A stretch of 64,000 bases of DNA, taken from NCBI RefSeq assembly GCF_012849215.1, contig NZ_CP051682.1, forward strand, positions 3,782,001-3,846,000, given 5' to 3'. Numbering within the stretch: the first letter of the stretch is position 1; the number at the start of each line of letters is the position of its first letter. The translations under genes and the position numbers were made by a program. Source of the stretch: Mucilaginibacter robiniae (lineage in GTDB: Bacteria; Bacteroidota; Bacteroidia; Sphingobacteriales; Sphingobacteriaceae). Shown here piece by piece: positions 35,301 through 42,600 of this stretch. The notes below the pieces were generated by a model. The model made no database searches, had not been told where the DNA came from, and worked only from the letters and a program-made list of their open reading frames with translations.

Positions 35301-35609
35301 GAGGGTAACTACTCAGATGCCTTTATGTTCCCGTATGCTTATAAAGAGTTGGGTTTAGGTAAACTGATTGGTATGCCGGTGGCAGGTACAGGTACTGCGG
35401 TGTGGTGGGAAAACCAAATTGACCGTACTATTGTGTTTGGTATCCCAATGGTATCCTCATGGGGTATGGGCGAAACTCATGCTACCGAAAATCACCAGTT
35501 GGAACCAGATATTAAAGTACAGAACAATTACAACCAAGTACTTAACGGTGAAGACCAGCAACTGGAAGCCGCAGTTAAGGAAATGCTGCAACAGGTAAAA
35601 GGACAATAA
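32358..35609 (+). CDS. Tricorn-like S41 family peptidase, periplasmic
   Basis: 1083 residues with a signal peptide (MKKLLLSLMLLAGSSA, cleavage after LAQ at 21). Residues about 25-580 are two runs of WD40-like/PD40 beta-propeller repeats (PALSPDGKWIAFEYKG, SPDGRSLLYSVENA and others). Then come a helical C1-like segment, a PDZ domain (about 800-880, GLVVEDVITGGPFD) and an S41 tail-type protease domain with the serine nucleophile S986 in NYSDAF followed by GMPVAGTGTAVWW. This order is that of tricorn, which degrades peptides in archaea; bacterial secreted homologues are common in Bacteroidota and probably process periplasmic peptides. The start codon is fixed by the signal peptide although the terminator hairpin stands immediately in front. 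Confidence 0.9.
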   Translation: MKKLLLSLMLLAGSSARLLAQDHLLWMQQPALSPDGKWIAFEYKGNIFKVASAGGTATPLTINSAYNGYPIWSHDSKTLAFASDRYGNFDVYTMPADGGTATRLTYSSDKDIPYDFSADNQKVYFGTDRHDIYTSVRFPGNAYFNKLYVVPVKGGRCFMVNSAGTEYVHFNKAGDKFIYQDRKGYEDPWRKHHTSAVTRDIWVYDMPKKTYTKLSTYVGEDREPVWGEGDAFYYLSERNGNQNLYRASLSDVNAITQLTTFAKDPVRNLSRSDNGTLAFTQCGELYTMKDGQQPQKVNIGLSADFNGDQVQNMPVRGDATEIAVSPNGKEVAFIYRGEIFVTSAEGNLTKRITNTPYQERMIQFSPDGRSLLYSVENAQSWDIYKTSIANRNEPYFFAATTLNTEPVVATNKDEFQGMYSPDGKKVAYLEERNVVKVIDLATKKAVTVIPEGINYSYADGDQYFTWSPDSHYLLAQSSEGAYSRSEVALMKADGNGQRINLTESGFNDRHPQWGMNGKMMYWMSDKEGMKNLARGAQTDIYAMFFDQAAWDRFQLSKEDLDIRKQEEKRDSMSRSATLTTPANAKTPAGVPAYAFQPNLKNLDNRTVRITLGAASIADNVMSKDGEKMYYLAKYDKGYDLWVVMPRTHEMKVLANLNAPGGGLELSNDGKALFVLAGSNIMKVNTDDGKITPVHINSTMDLDAAGERAYIFEHTWKQVPKKFFDPNLQGTDWNYYHTTYAKFLPHINNNYDFQVLLSEFLGELNGSHTGGRYSPVFPNADETGALGLLYDQTKGGNGLVVEDVITGGPFDVARTKMKKGYVIDKIDGVAITDDFDWAKLLNHKADKYTLISFHDPKTGTPYQENVKPVRPRFESSVLMYNRWTHLMEKMVDSLSHGEIGYVHVQSMNDPSFRVTFDKVLGRNYDKKALIVDTRFNGGGWLHDELTTFLGGKLYFQLRPQGHKTIGGESLNKWDKPSCVLMSEGNYSDAFMFPYAYKELGLGKLIGMPVAGTGTAVWWENQIDRTIVFGIPMVSSWGMGETHATENHQLEPDIKVQNNYNQVLNGEDQQLEAAVKEMLQQVKGQ

Positions 35610-35632
35610 CATAATACAAATACACTCGATTA

Positions 35633-35677
35633 AACCAACCCTTGTTGCCATAAAGCAGCAAGGGTTGGTTGTTTTTA
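35633..35677 (+). terminator. Terminator after the S41 protease
   Basis: The 12-bp arms AACCAACCCTTG (35633-35644) and CAAGGGTTGGTT (35659-35670), with further pairing inside (TTGC/GCAG with one G-T), are followed by GTTTTTA. Confidence 0.88.
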
Positions 35678-35759
35678 TAAAGGTTGAGTTGCTATTTTAT
35701 CAATCGAGTAAATGTTAAAGGGATACTAATTTATAATTCTGTAAAAAAGTTGGCCGGAG

Positions 35760-35789
35760 TTGAATTTGCACTTAGCAATGTTATATTTG
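35760..35789 (+). promoter_or_regulatory. Bacteroidota-type promoter of the TlpA-like gene
   Basis: TTG (35760-35762), exactly 19 bases, TATATTTG (35782-35789). This is the best match in the window to the phylum's housekeeping promoter. The predicted leader is about 50 bases. Confidence 0.75.
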
Positions 35790-35846
35790 TGTTTAAGTAT
35801 CAGGTAGATACTACTAAACTTTATTGAAAAACAAAAACACGAATCC

Positions 35847-37001
35847 ATGAAAAAACTGATTTTGACCGCATTGGCCACTGTACCGGCTCTAGCCTTTGCA
35901 CAAACCGGCAAGTTTACTGTTAAAGGTAAATTGGGTAGCAACATTACCGCACCGGCTAAAGCTTATTTACAATACCGTAAAGATGGACAAACCATCATGG
36001 ATTCGGCAGTAGTAAATAAGGGTACATTCGAGTTTACCGGAGCAACCAGTACTGCACCTATGCAAGCTTACGTATTGCTGAATCAGGCTGGTAATGGTAT
36101 GGCCAGAGTGCGCGATTATCAATCTATTTATCTAGAGAATGGTACCATCAACATCACCAGCAAAGATTCTTTAAAAAATGCGGAAGTAACCGGTACGCCT
36201 ACCAACATGGACAATGAAGCTTTTTCTAAAGCTAATAAGCCTGTTCAGGATATTTACACAGCTATGGAGGCTAAACAAAAAGCCGCTACTCCAGAGCAAA
36301 GGAATTCAGCTGCTTTTAAAGCTGAAATGGAAGCTATGGATGCTTCTGCCGATGAACAATCTAACAAGATAGGATTAGCCTTTATTAAAGCACATCCAAA
36401 ATCTATCATCAGCTTAAACCAATTAAGAAACTTGGCTTACGGTGAAGACTATAACGCTATAGCTCCTTTGTACAATTCACTTTCACCTGATTTAAAAAAT
36501 TCTGAAAGCGGTAAAAAGTTTGGCGAACAACTAGCTGGCATGAAAAATGTAGCTTTAGGTGCTACTGCTACCGATTTTGCTTTGGCTGATACCAGTGGTA
36601 AAATGGTGAAATTGTCTTCTTTCCGTGGTAAATACCTGCTGGTTGACTTGTGGGCTTCATGGTGTGGCCCTTGCCGTGCAGAAAACCCGCATGTGGTAGA
36701 AGCTTACAATAAATATAAAACCAAAAACTTTACTATTTTGGGCGTATCGTTAGATCGTCCTAATGCTAAAGACAAATGGTTGGCCGCTATCCACAAAGAT
36801 GGTTTAGCCTGGACTCAGGTATCTGATCTGAAATTCTGGGATAGTGAAGTAGCTCACTTATATGGCGTACAAGCTATTCCACAAAACTTTTTGCTTGATC
36901 CTAATGGTAAAGTAATTGCCAAAAACCTGCGTGGTGCCAAATTAGATGCTAAGCTAGCCGAAATATTTAGCAAAGGCGAAACTGCAAAAGCTGAAGAATA
37001 A
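35847..37001 (+). CDS. TlpA-family thiol-disulfide oxidoreductase with N-terminal DUF4369-like domain
   Basis: 384 residues, exported (signal MKKLILTALATVPALAFAQ). Residues 22-125 form a beta-rich DUF4369-like domain (GKFTVKGKLGSN, KAYLQYRKDGQTIMDSAVV), 130-230 a helical linker, and 240-375 a thioredoxin fold with the redox pair C273-G-P-C276 in WASWCGPC. TlpA/ResA-type proteins reduce disulfides in periplasmic or cytochrome c maturation substrates; many Bacteroidota paralogues exist without known partners. It is a single-gene unit with its own promoter and terminator. Confidence 0.92.
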   Translation: MKKLILTALATVPALAFAQTGKFTVKGKLGSNITAPAKAYLQYRKDGQTIMDSAVVNKGTFEFTGATSTAPMQAYVLLNQAGNGMARVRDYQSIYLENGTINITSKDSLKNAEVTGTPTNMDNEAFSKANKPVQDIYTAMEAKQKAATPEQRNSAAFKAEMEAMDASADEQSNKIGLAFIKAHPKSIISLNQLRNLAYGEDYNAIAPLYNSLSPDLKNSESGKKFGEQLAGMKNVALGATATDFALADTSGKMVKLSSFRGKYLLVDLWASWCGPCRAENPHVVEAYNKYKTKNFTILGVSLDRPNAKDKWLAAIHKDGLAWTQVSDLKFWDSEVAHLYGVQAIPQNFLLDPNGKVIAKNLRGAKLDAKLAEIFSKGETAKAEE

Positions 37002-37020
37002 TCTCTTTAAATATTCTTGA

Positions 37021-37062
37021 TCAACCAAAAAGGGCCGCATTAAGCGGCTCTTTTTGGTTGAT
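37021..37062. terminator. Shared terminator between the TlpA-like and nuclease genes
   Basis: The 18-base arms (37021-37038 and 37044-37061) differ by one G-T pair around ATTAA. The core GGGCCGC is flanked by CCAAAAA, giving T tracts on both strands for two convergent genes. Confidence 0.88.
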
Positions 37063-37074
37063 AGTTACTTTAAT

Positions 37075-38472
37075 TTATAACCGTGCATTATAACGATTGC
37101 TGGAGTTACTTTGAGTATCTTTATGAGTTTCTATAGCATCCTGTACCGTTTTGGGTAACTTAGATAATAAATTGTATCCAGTTGCTTTCTCTATATCCCG
37201 TACAGTGCACAGGTATTGTGTCCAGTCTGGAACAATACTGTTATCATTAGGCGTATCTACAGCAATTACACGGGTGTCGTTGTTAATACGTTGTAAATCG
37301 TTATTGCCTACCGGCAATACTACTATCACTTTCCAAATACGGCTGGGTACATTAACGCGGCCACTATCAATAGTTGTACGGTAGCCCTTACTTCCAGTAC
37401 CGCCTGTACCGTAGCTGCCCATGATTATATAAATCTTGTTGTTTTGACGTACCAGTTCCCGTTCATAATTCTCTAGGTTGCCCCAGGTTTTCTCATTGTT
37501 ATTAGGTGCCTGGGGTATCATGTTAGTCATCAAAAACGTGGCTGAGTTAGCATCCGTTGTGCTGGTACGATCAGCCGATGGACAGTTATGCCCACGTTCA
37601 AATCCGCTGCTCGAATAGCTAAATTGTTGTACTTCGTACCAACCTTTGGGCAGGCTGATATTGGGCCTAAAATTATTAATACGGCTTACACTGCCTAATG
37701 ATGCCGTGCTTACATACCAGCTTACCCAGTTAGGTTCGCTTTTGCTTCGGTTGTAGCTTTCGGTATAGTAAGGCAGCGTAATCAGGTAATTATCCGGATT
37801 GTGCGTATCAGCTACAGCATTGCTTGGGTTACCCAGTAATAAATTATCTCCGGTTTGTGCCGTATCACTAGCGCTTTGTTCAGAAGCCGTGGCGGTTTGT
37901 GCTTCACTTCCACCATTAAAACTGTAGATTTTGAAATCATCAATATTAATGCGGCTTTTGCCTCCGGATATCTTCCGAATAGCAAATCGTATAGGGCCTT
38001 GATGGTTAATAACGAAAGTTATGGTTTGTAAATCATGTGGCTGGCTGAGGATGTTAACACCGGTCTGTGTAAAAGTACGACCGCCATCAATCGACATGAA
38101 AAGCTGCCAAGTGGAGTTGCTATTGCCATAAGCCGCATGAGCTATCGTTACTTTACCTGCACCGTTAACATCAAAATTCATCTGCAGCTCGCCGTTATTT
38201 CGGAGGCGAATAGATTGGTTGCCATTTTTAGCATCGGCAGCTGAGTTACCGATTAAAGCATCTTTTAAATACCATAGGCCGCTTTTAAAATTGATTTGCT
38301 GTGGAGCATAGCTGCTCTTGCTGCCAGCCTCAAAATCTTCCGATACTGCGAGAGCTGAATTATAAGCGGACGAATTGTTTTGGTTACTTGAGGATTGCCG
38401 ATTACACGAACAGCCATTAAGAATAAGCAATAAAGCAAAAAAGCTATAAATAAAATATTGATGCAGCTTCAT
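37075..38472 (-). CDS. DNA/RNA non-specific endonuclease, lipoprotein
   Basis: 465 residues. A lipobox (LNGC at about 18-21) predicts a lipid-anchored surface or periplasmic enzyme. Residues about 40-185 form a beta-sandwich with a lectin-like look (QSIRLRNNGELQMNF, WQLFMSIDGGRTF, INIDDFKIYSF). Residues about 215-440 are a beta-beta-alpha-metal nuclease of the NUC1/EndoG family with the active-site block ERGH (292-295), the histidine being the general base, and NMIPQAPNNN supplying the metal-binding asparagine. The usual DRGH is ERGH here, a substitution seen in relatives. It likely scavenges nucleic acid outside the cell. Confidence 0.88.
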   Translation of the reverse strand: MKLHQYFIYSFFALLLILNGCSCNRQSSSNQNNSSAYNSALAVSEDFEAGSKSSYAPQQINFKSGLWYLKDALIGNSAADAKNGNQSIRLRNNGELQMNFDVNGAGKVTIAHAAYGNSNSTWQLFMSIDGGRTFTQTGVNILSQPHDLQTITFVINHQGPIRFAIRKISGGKSRINIDDFKIYSFNGGSEAQTATASEQSASDTAQTGDNLLLGNPSNAVADTHNPDNYLITLPYYTESYNRSKSEPNWVSWYVSTASLGSVSRINNFRPNISLPKGWYEVQQFSYSSSGFERGHNCPSADRTSTTDANSATFLMTNMIPQAPNNNEKTWGNLENYERELVRQNNKIYIIMGSYGTGGTGSKGYRTTIDSGRVNVPSRIWKVIVVLPVGNNDLQRINNDTRVIAVDTPNDNSIVPDWTQYLCTVRDIEKATGYNLLSKLPKTVQDAIETHKDTQSNSSNRYNARL

Positions 38473-38646
38473 GGATAAAAAAGAGTGTGAATAATTAACT
38501 ATTAACAGGTAGGTGATGGTTTGGTTGTAACGTTAATTGTTTCGGAACATTGTTAGCCTTTTGCTTGCTTGTAAAAAACGTTTTTACGTAATCTATTTAT
38601 AGAATTAAAAATGACAACCTGATTTCTTCTATTTTTACCCATTCTC

Positions 38647-39105
38647 ATGATAGCCATCGAATTGAAAAAACAACTGCACCAATTATGTTCCAACTACATA
38701 CAGCAACGCATGCAAGCTGCCCAGCAAGGTATTGACGCTGCCCAGCAAGCCTCTAATGAAGATACTAAAAGCAGTGCAGGTGATAAGTATGAAACTGGCC
38801 GAGCCATGATGCAGCAGGAAACTAACCGGAATTTGATGCAACTGAATGAGGCCAATAAGCTGTTGGTTACGCTTAATCAAATTAGTACTAATGGTCACTC
38901 GCAACAGGTGGAAGCAGGTAGCGTGGTTATGACCAACAATGGGAAATTTTATTTGGCTATTAGTGCCGGCACTCTAACATTACAAGGCGAAACTTATTTT
39001 GCCATATCACCGGGCTCGCCCATCGGCTTAAAAATGAAAGGCCACCGGGTAGGAGATGGGTTTAGCTTAAATGGAAAAAGTTATAGAATAGAACAAATTC
39101 TATAA
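38647..39105 (+). CDS. GreA/GreB-like RNA polymerase-binding protein
   Basis: 152 residues with the Gre layout: an N-terminal helical hairpin (1-75) and a C-terminal FKBP-like domain ending in ISPGSPIGLKMKGHRVGDGFSL, much like the GreA C-terminus. The hairpin tip reads EDTKSSAGDKYE (38-49); GreA has two tip acids that hold the catalytic magnesium, and here only the first (D39) has an obvious counterpart. It may therefore bind the polymerase channel without full transcript-cleavage activity. Some database entries call such proteins 3-oxoacyl-ACP synthase, which nothing in the sequence supports. It overlaps the following minus-strand gene tail to tail by 6 bases. Confidence 0.65.
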   Translation: MIAIELKKQLHQLCSNYIQQRMQAAQQGIDAAQQASNEDTKSSAGDKYETGRAMMQQETNRNLMQLNEANKLLVTLNQISTNGHSQQVEAGSVVMTNNGKFYLAISAGTLTLQGETYFAISPGSPIGLKMKGHRVGDGFSLNGKSYRIEQIL

Positions 39106-39294
39106 AGCTGTATTGTTTTGATAAACAGATTGGAGTAACTCTTTAGCTTGAACAGTTTTAATGTTCCCGCTTTCATCTGCTATGACCAAATCTTTGTTAT
39201 TAGCAGCACTTTCTTTCACAAGCTTTTTTAAAGCTTTTTCAACACCATACATAACTTTTCGAGATAAATCGTTAATATCTATTTTACTGGCCAT
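39100..39294 (-). CDS. Small partner protein of the zeta-like kinase (antitoxin candidate)
   Basis: 64 residues starting at ATG 39294 (MASKIDINDLSRKV), which overlaps the end of the kinase frame by 11 bases. It is Lys/Ala-rich and helical, with a C-terminal NKDLVIADESGNIKTVQAKE beta-like segment. The overlap and size suggest an antitoxin or accessory protein of the upstream zeta/COG4185-type ATPase, but I do not recognise the family for certain. A longer frame reaches 39336 but would begin inside the kinase. It remains intact although the kinase is frameshifted. Confidence 0.6.
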   Translation of the reverse strand: MASKIDINDLSRKVMYGVEKALKKLVKESAANNKDLVIADESGNIKTVQAKELLQSVYQNNTAL

Positions 39295-39867
39295 GATTTG
39301 TGCTTTGTTGTAAAATCTTATTCCAAATGTAAGCATTAAAGATCGTATTCATATCGTCTGTTTTGCCTTGTATAACAATCTCAGGCTTTAAAGAAGTATT
39401 ATTAATAACTATCCAATTATCGCATAATGGATTATATAAATTAATTAGGTTTTGTATGCCTCTATAATATCTTCTTTCTATAACATCATCTGGTATGTTA
39501 TGACCTCCGTTACTTACTCTTTTAGCAACTCTTTGCTTAGCCAACTCAGTAGAGCTTAGCCAAAAGTACAGCAGTGTAACTTCATAATCATTTTTATGAG
39601 CCTCTTTAATGAAGGAAACATAGCTACGTGTAGATAGAGTAGTTGCAATAGCAAATCTACCTTTTCATTCACGAGTTGTCTAATACGGTGCAGCATAACT
39701 CGGCCAGCTTCTAATGCTACGTTATCAGGATTAAATGGTGAAATTCCAGCTGCAATATTATCTGCATTTACAAATTCACGACAATTCAAAATTTCAGGTA
39801 AAATAGTAAAACTGGCGGTAGTTTTTCCTGCGCCGTTACAACCTGCTATAATGTATAAATTGGGCAT
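39284..39867 (-). pseudogene. Zeta-toxin-like P-loop kinase (COG4185 type), frameshifted
   Basis: Two frames join into one protein of about 193 residues. The first begins at ATG 39867 (MPNLYIIAG, Walker A GCNGAGKTT at residues 9-17) and runs through NADNIAAGISPFNPD to NEKVD. The second continues with FAIATTLSTRSYVSFIKEAH, WLSSTELAKQRVAKRV and ends at 39284. Restoring one A-T pair at the plus-strand AAA near 39653-39655 reconnects them in a sensible sequence. Zeta toxins phosphorylate UDP-N-acetylglucosamine; COG4185 relatives are less understood. Either the toxin is inactivated or the base call is wrong. Confidence 0.75.
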
Positions 39868-39906
39868 TACGGTTTTAAAAGTAGCTAATACAATAATATA
39901 GTATGT

Positions 39907-39958
39907 AACTAATAAACAATAAAGCACGATATTATCGTGCTTTATTGTTTATTAGTTC
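39907..39958. terminator. Long inverted repeat, terminator of the SPFH gene
   Basis: AACTAATAAACAATAAAGCACGA (from 39907) pairs with its complement ending at 39958, leaving a very short A/T centre. It begins immediately past the SPFH stop codon (39959-39961) and lies just ahead of the zeta-like start. T tracts are present on both strands. Confidence 0.8.
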
Positions 39959-41821
39959 TTATTCTTCATTTTCTTTCTGTAGTTTTTTAAACATTTCCGT
40001 ACCAATTAATGCATCCACTAATCCATTGTTGCCACCATCTTTGCCACTAACCAATATTTCGGGTACCAGCTTGATGCCGTTGCTGGCTAAAGCTTCGGCT
40101 ACACGAACGATGGCATACTGCTCGGTACCCATAGCTTCGGTTTTTTGTTTGGTTACTTCAGCTTCTGCCAAACCTATGGCTTTAATTTTACCGGCATCGG
40201 CAGTACCATTTATTTCAGTAGCGGTAGCATCTGCTTTGGCAATAATCGTTTTAGCTTCTGCATCCGCATGGGCGTTAATGGTGCGGTTTTCTGCATCAGC
40301 CCTTGCATTGATGGTGCGCGATTCGGCATCACCTTTTGCCGAAGCTACTTTAGCAGCAGCCATCTGGGTATTGATTTCAACTTGACGGGTTGATTTTACA
40401 ATTTCGGGTTGCATATCTGCACCGGCTTTGGCGCTTTCAAATTCTTTACGCTCCAGTTGGGCGCTACGTTGTACTTCGTAGGTGTGGCGCTCTTCTTCGG
40501 CCAGCTTACGGTCGGTCATAGTTTTCATCAGCGCTTCAGGTGGCACAATGTCGCCAATCAAGGTATCAACGCCTACCACATTGTAGTCGGCCAATACCTG
40601 GCTGATGTGGCTTTTGGCATCATCCTGCCGTTGCGAACGGTTGGTCAGAAAGCCGATAACATCGCTTTTTTGTGCTGCATTACGGAAGTAGTTGGCAATA
40701 GTAGGCTCCAGTACTTGCGATACTAGGTTTTTCATCTTACCAAAACGAGCAATTACTTTAGGCGCCTCATTACGCGGAATGTGGATGATCTGCGATACAT
40801 CCAGGTTGAAAGTGAACCCATCAAATGATCGCACACTGATGGTGCTCAAGTTTTTATCCAGCTCGTGTGCCTCCATGCGGCTGTTAGCCCAGTTGAGTAC
40901 AATGTTAGTGGTCGGGACCACTTCTACACCATGTGTATAAATATTTACCGGATGCTTACCGGGATCAAGCGGTTCATCCCATACACCTTTTTGGCCTTTC
41001 TTAACAATGTTACCATGCTTAAAATTATCACCACTGGTATCAGTACCTTCAGGACCTACAAAGGAGTTTACCACGCCAACATAACCAATCGGAATGTGCA
41101 TCATATCCACTTGCTCTACCAACACAAACCAAGGGTTCAGGTAGTAGGTACCAGCCAGTATCACATCTTCCTGCAAGCCTTTTTTACCACCGGCATGTAT
41201 AAAAGCCATTGGGTCCTGGTAGTTGCGGTGCCCTACTACCGAGCCGCCAGCAATCTCGCCTTTATCTAGTGGTTCGCCATCCAACGTAGTAACAATACCT
41301 ACTTTGTTTTCCTGTACTTGCGTAATTGGTACTTTTTCAACATCAAATAAAAACGTGTTGATACGATAACTACCGGGTGTTAGAAAAGCCGCTTGTGGGC
41401 CTTTCTGTCCTCTGTTTTCTAAAAAGCGTTCAGCATCCTGAAATTTGTCGCACTCTACAGGGCGACCTAGTACACGCCCAGTATCCATAGGAGCGCCGTC
41501 CCTGGCTTTTACCAATCCAAGTTTGTTTTGCTCAATAATGGTAAAAGGTTCCATAATTACAGCGTATTGCCAAGGCCACATGCGCCAGTATAATCCCGGT
41601 GCTAAAGGTTGTGCTTGCATACCAGCTTCCCCTTTAGTAGCTATAATACGGCCATCGGGCAGGCGCTTATCACCATACAAGGTGAATTTTTTAATCACTA
41701 AGCCAATACGATCGTCAGGAACGATAATCATACCGAAAAATACATGCAGTACAGATTTGTACATAATAAGGGCGACAGCAACAGGCAGCACCCACCAGAG
41801 TTTAAAAATTAAATCAGCCAT
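39959..41821 (-). CDS. SPFH/band 7 flotillin-like membrane protein
   Basis: 620 residues from ATG 41821 (MADLIFKLWWVLPV); the longer frame adds 33 residues with no hydrophobic start and overlaps the likely leader. There is one N-terminal membrane span (about 6-30). Residues about 60-400 include repeated PGxYxxNP-type blocks (LAPGLYWRMWPWQ, LTPGSYRINTFLF, LAGTYYLNPWF) and the SPFH domain (TISVRSFDGFTFNLDV). Residues about 440-590 are a long coiled coil containing four 11-residue repeats. Flotillin-like proteins form large oligomeric cages in the membrane and organise proteins or proteases there. The architecture is closest to the YqiK/UPF-type long flotillins. No NfeD partner gene is adjacent. 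Confidence 0.85.
   Translation of the reverse strand: MADLIFKLWWVLPVAVALIMYKSVLHVFFGMIIVPDDRIGLVIKKFTLYGDKRLPDGRIIATKGEAGMQAQPLAPGLYWRMWPWQYAVIMEPFTIIEQNKLGLVKARDGAPMDTGRVLGRPVECDKFQDAERFLENRGQKGPQAAFLTPGSYRINTFLFDVEKVPITQVQENKVGIVTTLDGEPLDKGEIAGGSVVGHRNYQDPMAFIHAGGKKGLQEDVILAGTYYLNPWFVLVEQVDMMHIPIGYVGVVNSFVGPEGTDTSGDNFKHGNIVKKGQKGVWDEPLDPGKHPVNIYTHGVEVVPTTNIVLNWANSRMEAHELDKNLSTISVRSFDGFTFNLDVSQIIHIPRNEAPKVIARFGKMKNLVSQVLEPTIANYFRNAAQKSDVIGFLTNRSQRQDDAKSHISQVLADYNVVGVDTLIGDIVPPEALMKTMTDRKLAEEERHTYEVQRSAQLERKEFESAKAGADMQPEIVKSTRQVEINTQMAAAKVASAKGDAESRTINARADAENRTINAHADAEAKTIIAKADATATEINGTADAGKIKAIGLAEAEVTKQKTEAMGTEQYAIVRVAEALASNGIKLVPEILVSGKDGGNNGLVDALIGTEMFKKLQKENEE
40196..40327 (-). repeat. 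Four tandem 33-bp repeats encoding 11-residue units in the SPFH protein
   Basis: Four consecutive 11-residue units can be aligned: AESRTINARAD, AENRTINAHAD, AEAKTIIAKAD and ATATEINGTAD. The hendecad spacing fits a right-handed coiled coil, as in flotillin stalks. The DNA copies have diverged in synonymous positions, so this is an old protein repeat rather than a recent duplication. Confidence 0.85.
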
Positions 41822-42123
41822 GTTAAGTTGAAAAAAAAATATTTGTTTGAGAGGGCCCTTAAGGTGCGGGCTCGGGACGTAGCTTATGGCATTGTTGTGG
41901 TACCTCGGCCAAATAAGCAATAGTTAGATGCCGTTCGCTATGGCTTGTTACAGGTTTTATGAATATATTTTTTGAAAAGATGTAACTTATAAAGTAGGCT
42001 ATAGGTACAACGATTATTGGTTTTTTTGAATAGACTTAAGTAATGGTTAAACTCGTTTGCCTATGTATAGTAATTGCCGGTTAATGTCGTTATCTTTGTG
42101 CAGGCAATATTAATTTCAATGTT
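41822..42123. other. Divergent intergenic region between SPFH and sigma-like genes
   Basis: 302 bases without a supported gene. On the plus strand TATCTTTG (42091-42098) fits the -7 consensus and would start the sigma-like transcript about 20 bases before its GTG. GAGGGCCCTT near 41851 is part of a small palindrome. No clear promoter was found for the SPFH gene. Confidence 0.4.
42091..42098 (+). promoter_or_regulatory. -7 element of the sigma/anti-sigma unit
   Basis: TATCTTTG matches TAnnTTTG, 26 bases ahead of the GTG start. The nearest TTG (42074-42076) is only 14 bases away, too close for the standard spacing, so an alternative or extended arrangement is possible. Confidence 0.5.
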
Positions 42124-42600
42124 GTGAAGTTAAATATTGATAGTTCCGGTCCTTTAAGCCAGAATGACGTTTTAGTAATTCGGGCATTATATTATCGTTA
42201 TAGTAGTTGGCTGCTGGGGTATTTGGTTGAAGTAGTCAAAGATTACAAACTGGCCGAAGATTATTTGGTTGAAATATTCAAAGAAGTGCCTTTAAGGTTA
42301 AGTGATTTCACAAAAACCGATATGACCCCTTGGTTGCAGCTTCAGCAACTGGCCAGAATTAAGCTTAGCAGTTTTGCCCGTAGCAAACGCCTGTTTGAAA
42401 AGCAGGCAGATATGCATATGGCTGAACGTATACAGCTTGATCGATACATAAGCATCATGACCACCGAACAGCAGTTGGTGTTTTGTGGTATTTATTACTT
42501 TCAGCAGCCTACAGCCATGCTGGCTAGTGAACTGAACAAAAGTGACGAAGACGTAAAAAGAATCTTGAAGGAAGCTTTTACCATAATACGACATGGATAA
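42124..42600 (+). CDS. Small ECF-type sigma factor-like protein (divergent)
   Basis: 158 residues, GTG start (the nearby ATG at 42119 runs into a stop). Residues about 18-90 follow the sigma-70 region 2 pattern (IRALYYRYSSWLLGYLVEVV, KLAEDYLVEIF, TPWLQLQQLAR), and 105-157 follow region 4 (MTTEQQLVFCGIYYF, ASELNKSDEDVKRILKEAF). The match is weaker than for ordinary ECF factors, so it may be a divergent sigma or a sigma-derived regulator. The next gene, an anti-sigma-like membrane protein, starts within its last codons (8-base overlap), the usual arrangement of a sigma/anti-sigma pair. Confidence 0.65.
   Translation: MKLNIDSSGPLSQNDVLVIRALYYRYSSWLLGYLVEVVKDYKLAEDYLVEIFKEVPLRLSDFTKTDMTPWLQLQQLARIKLSSFARSKRLFEKQADMHMAERIQLDRYISIMTTEQQLVFCGIYYFQQPTAMLASELNKSDEDVKRILKEAFTIIRHG

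Noticed and set aside
38571..38587. Operator palindrome between the nuclease and Gre-like genes
   Set aside because: GTAAAAA and TTTTTAC arms are low-complexity A/T runs and the centre is asymmetric; chance is likely in this AT-rich gap.
39556..39927. Separate short P-loop gene ending after a cysteine-rich tail
   Set aside because: The tail after NEKVD is out-of-frame readthrough; the other frame continues the kinase family sequence, so one frameshifted gene is the better reading.
39945..40385. 146-codon Ser/Ala-rich frame opposite the SPFH gene
   Set aside because: It is the antisense image of the 11-residue repeats and disagrees with the strong coding signal of SPFH.
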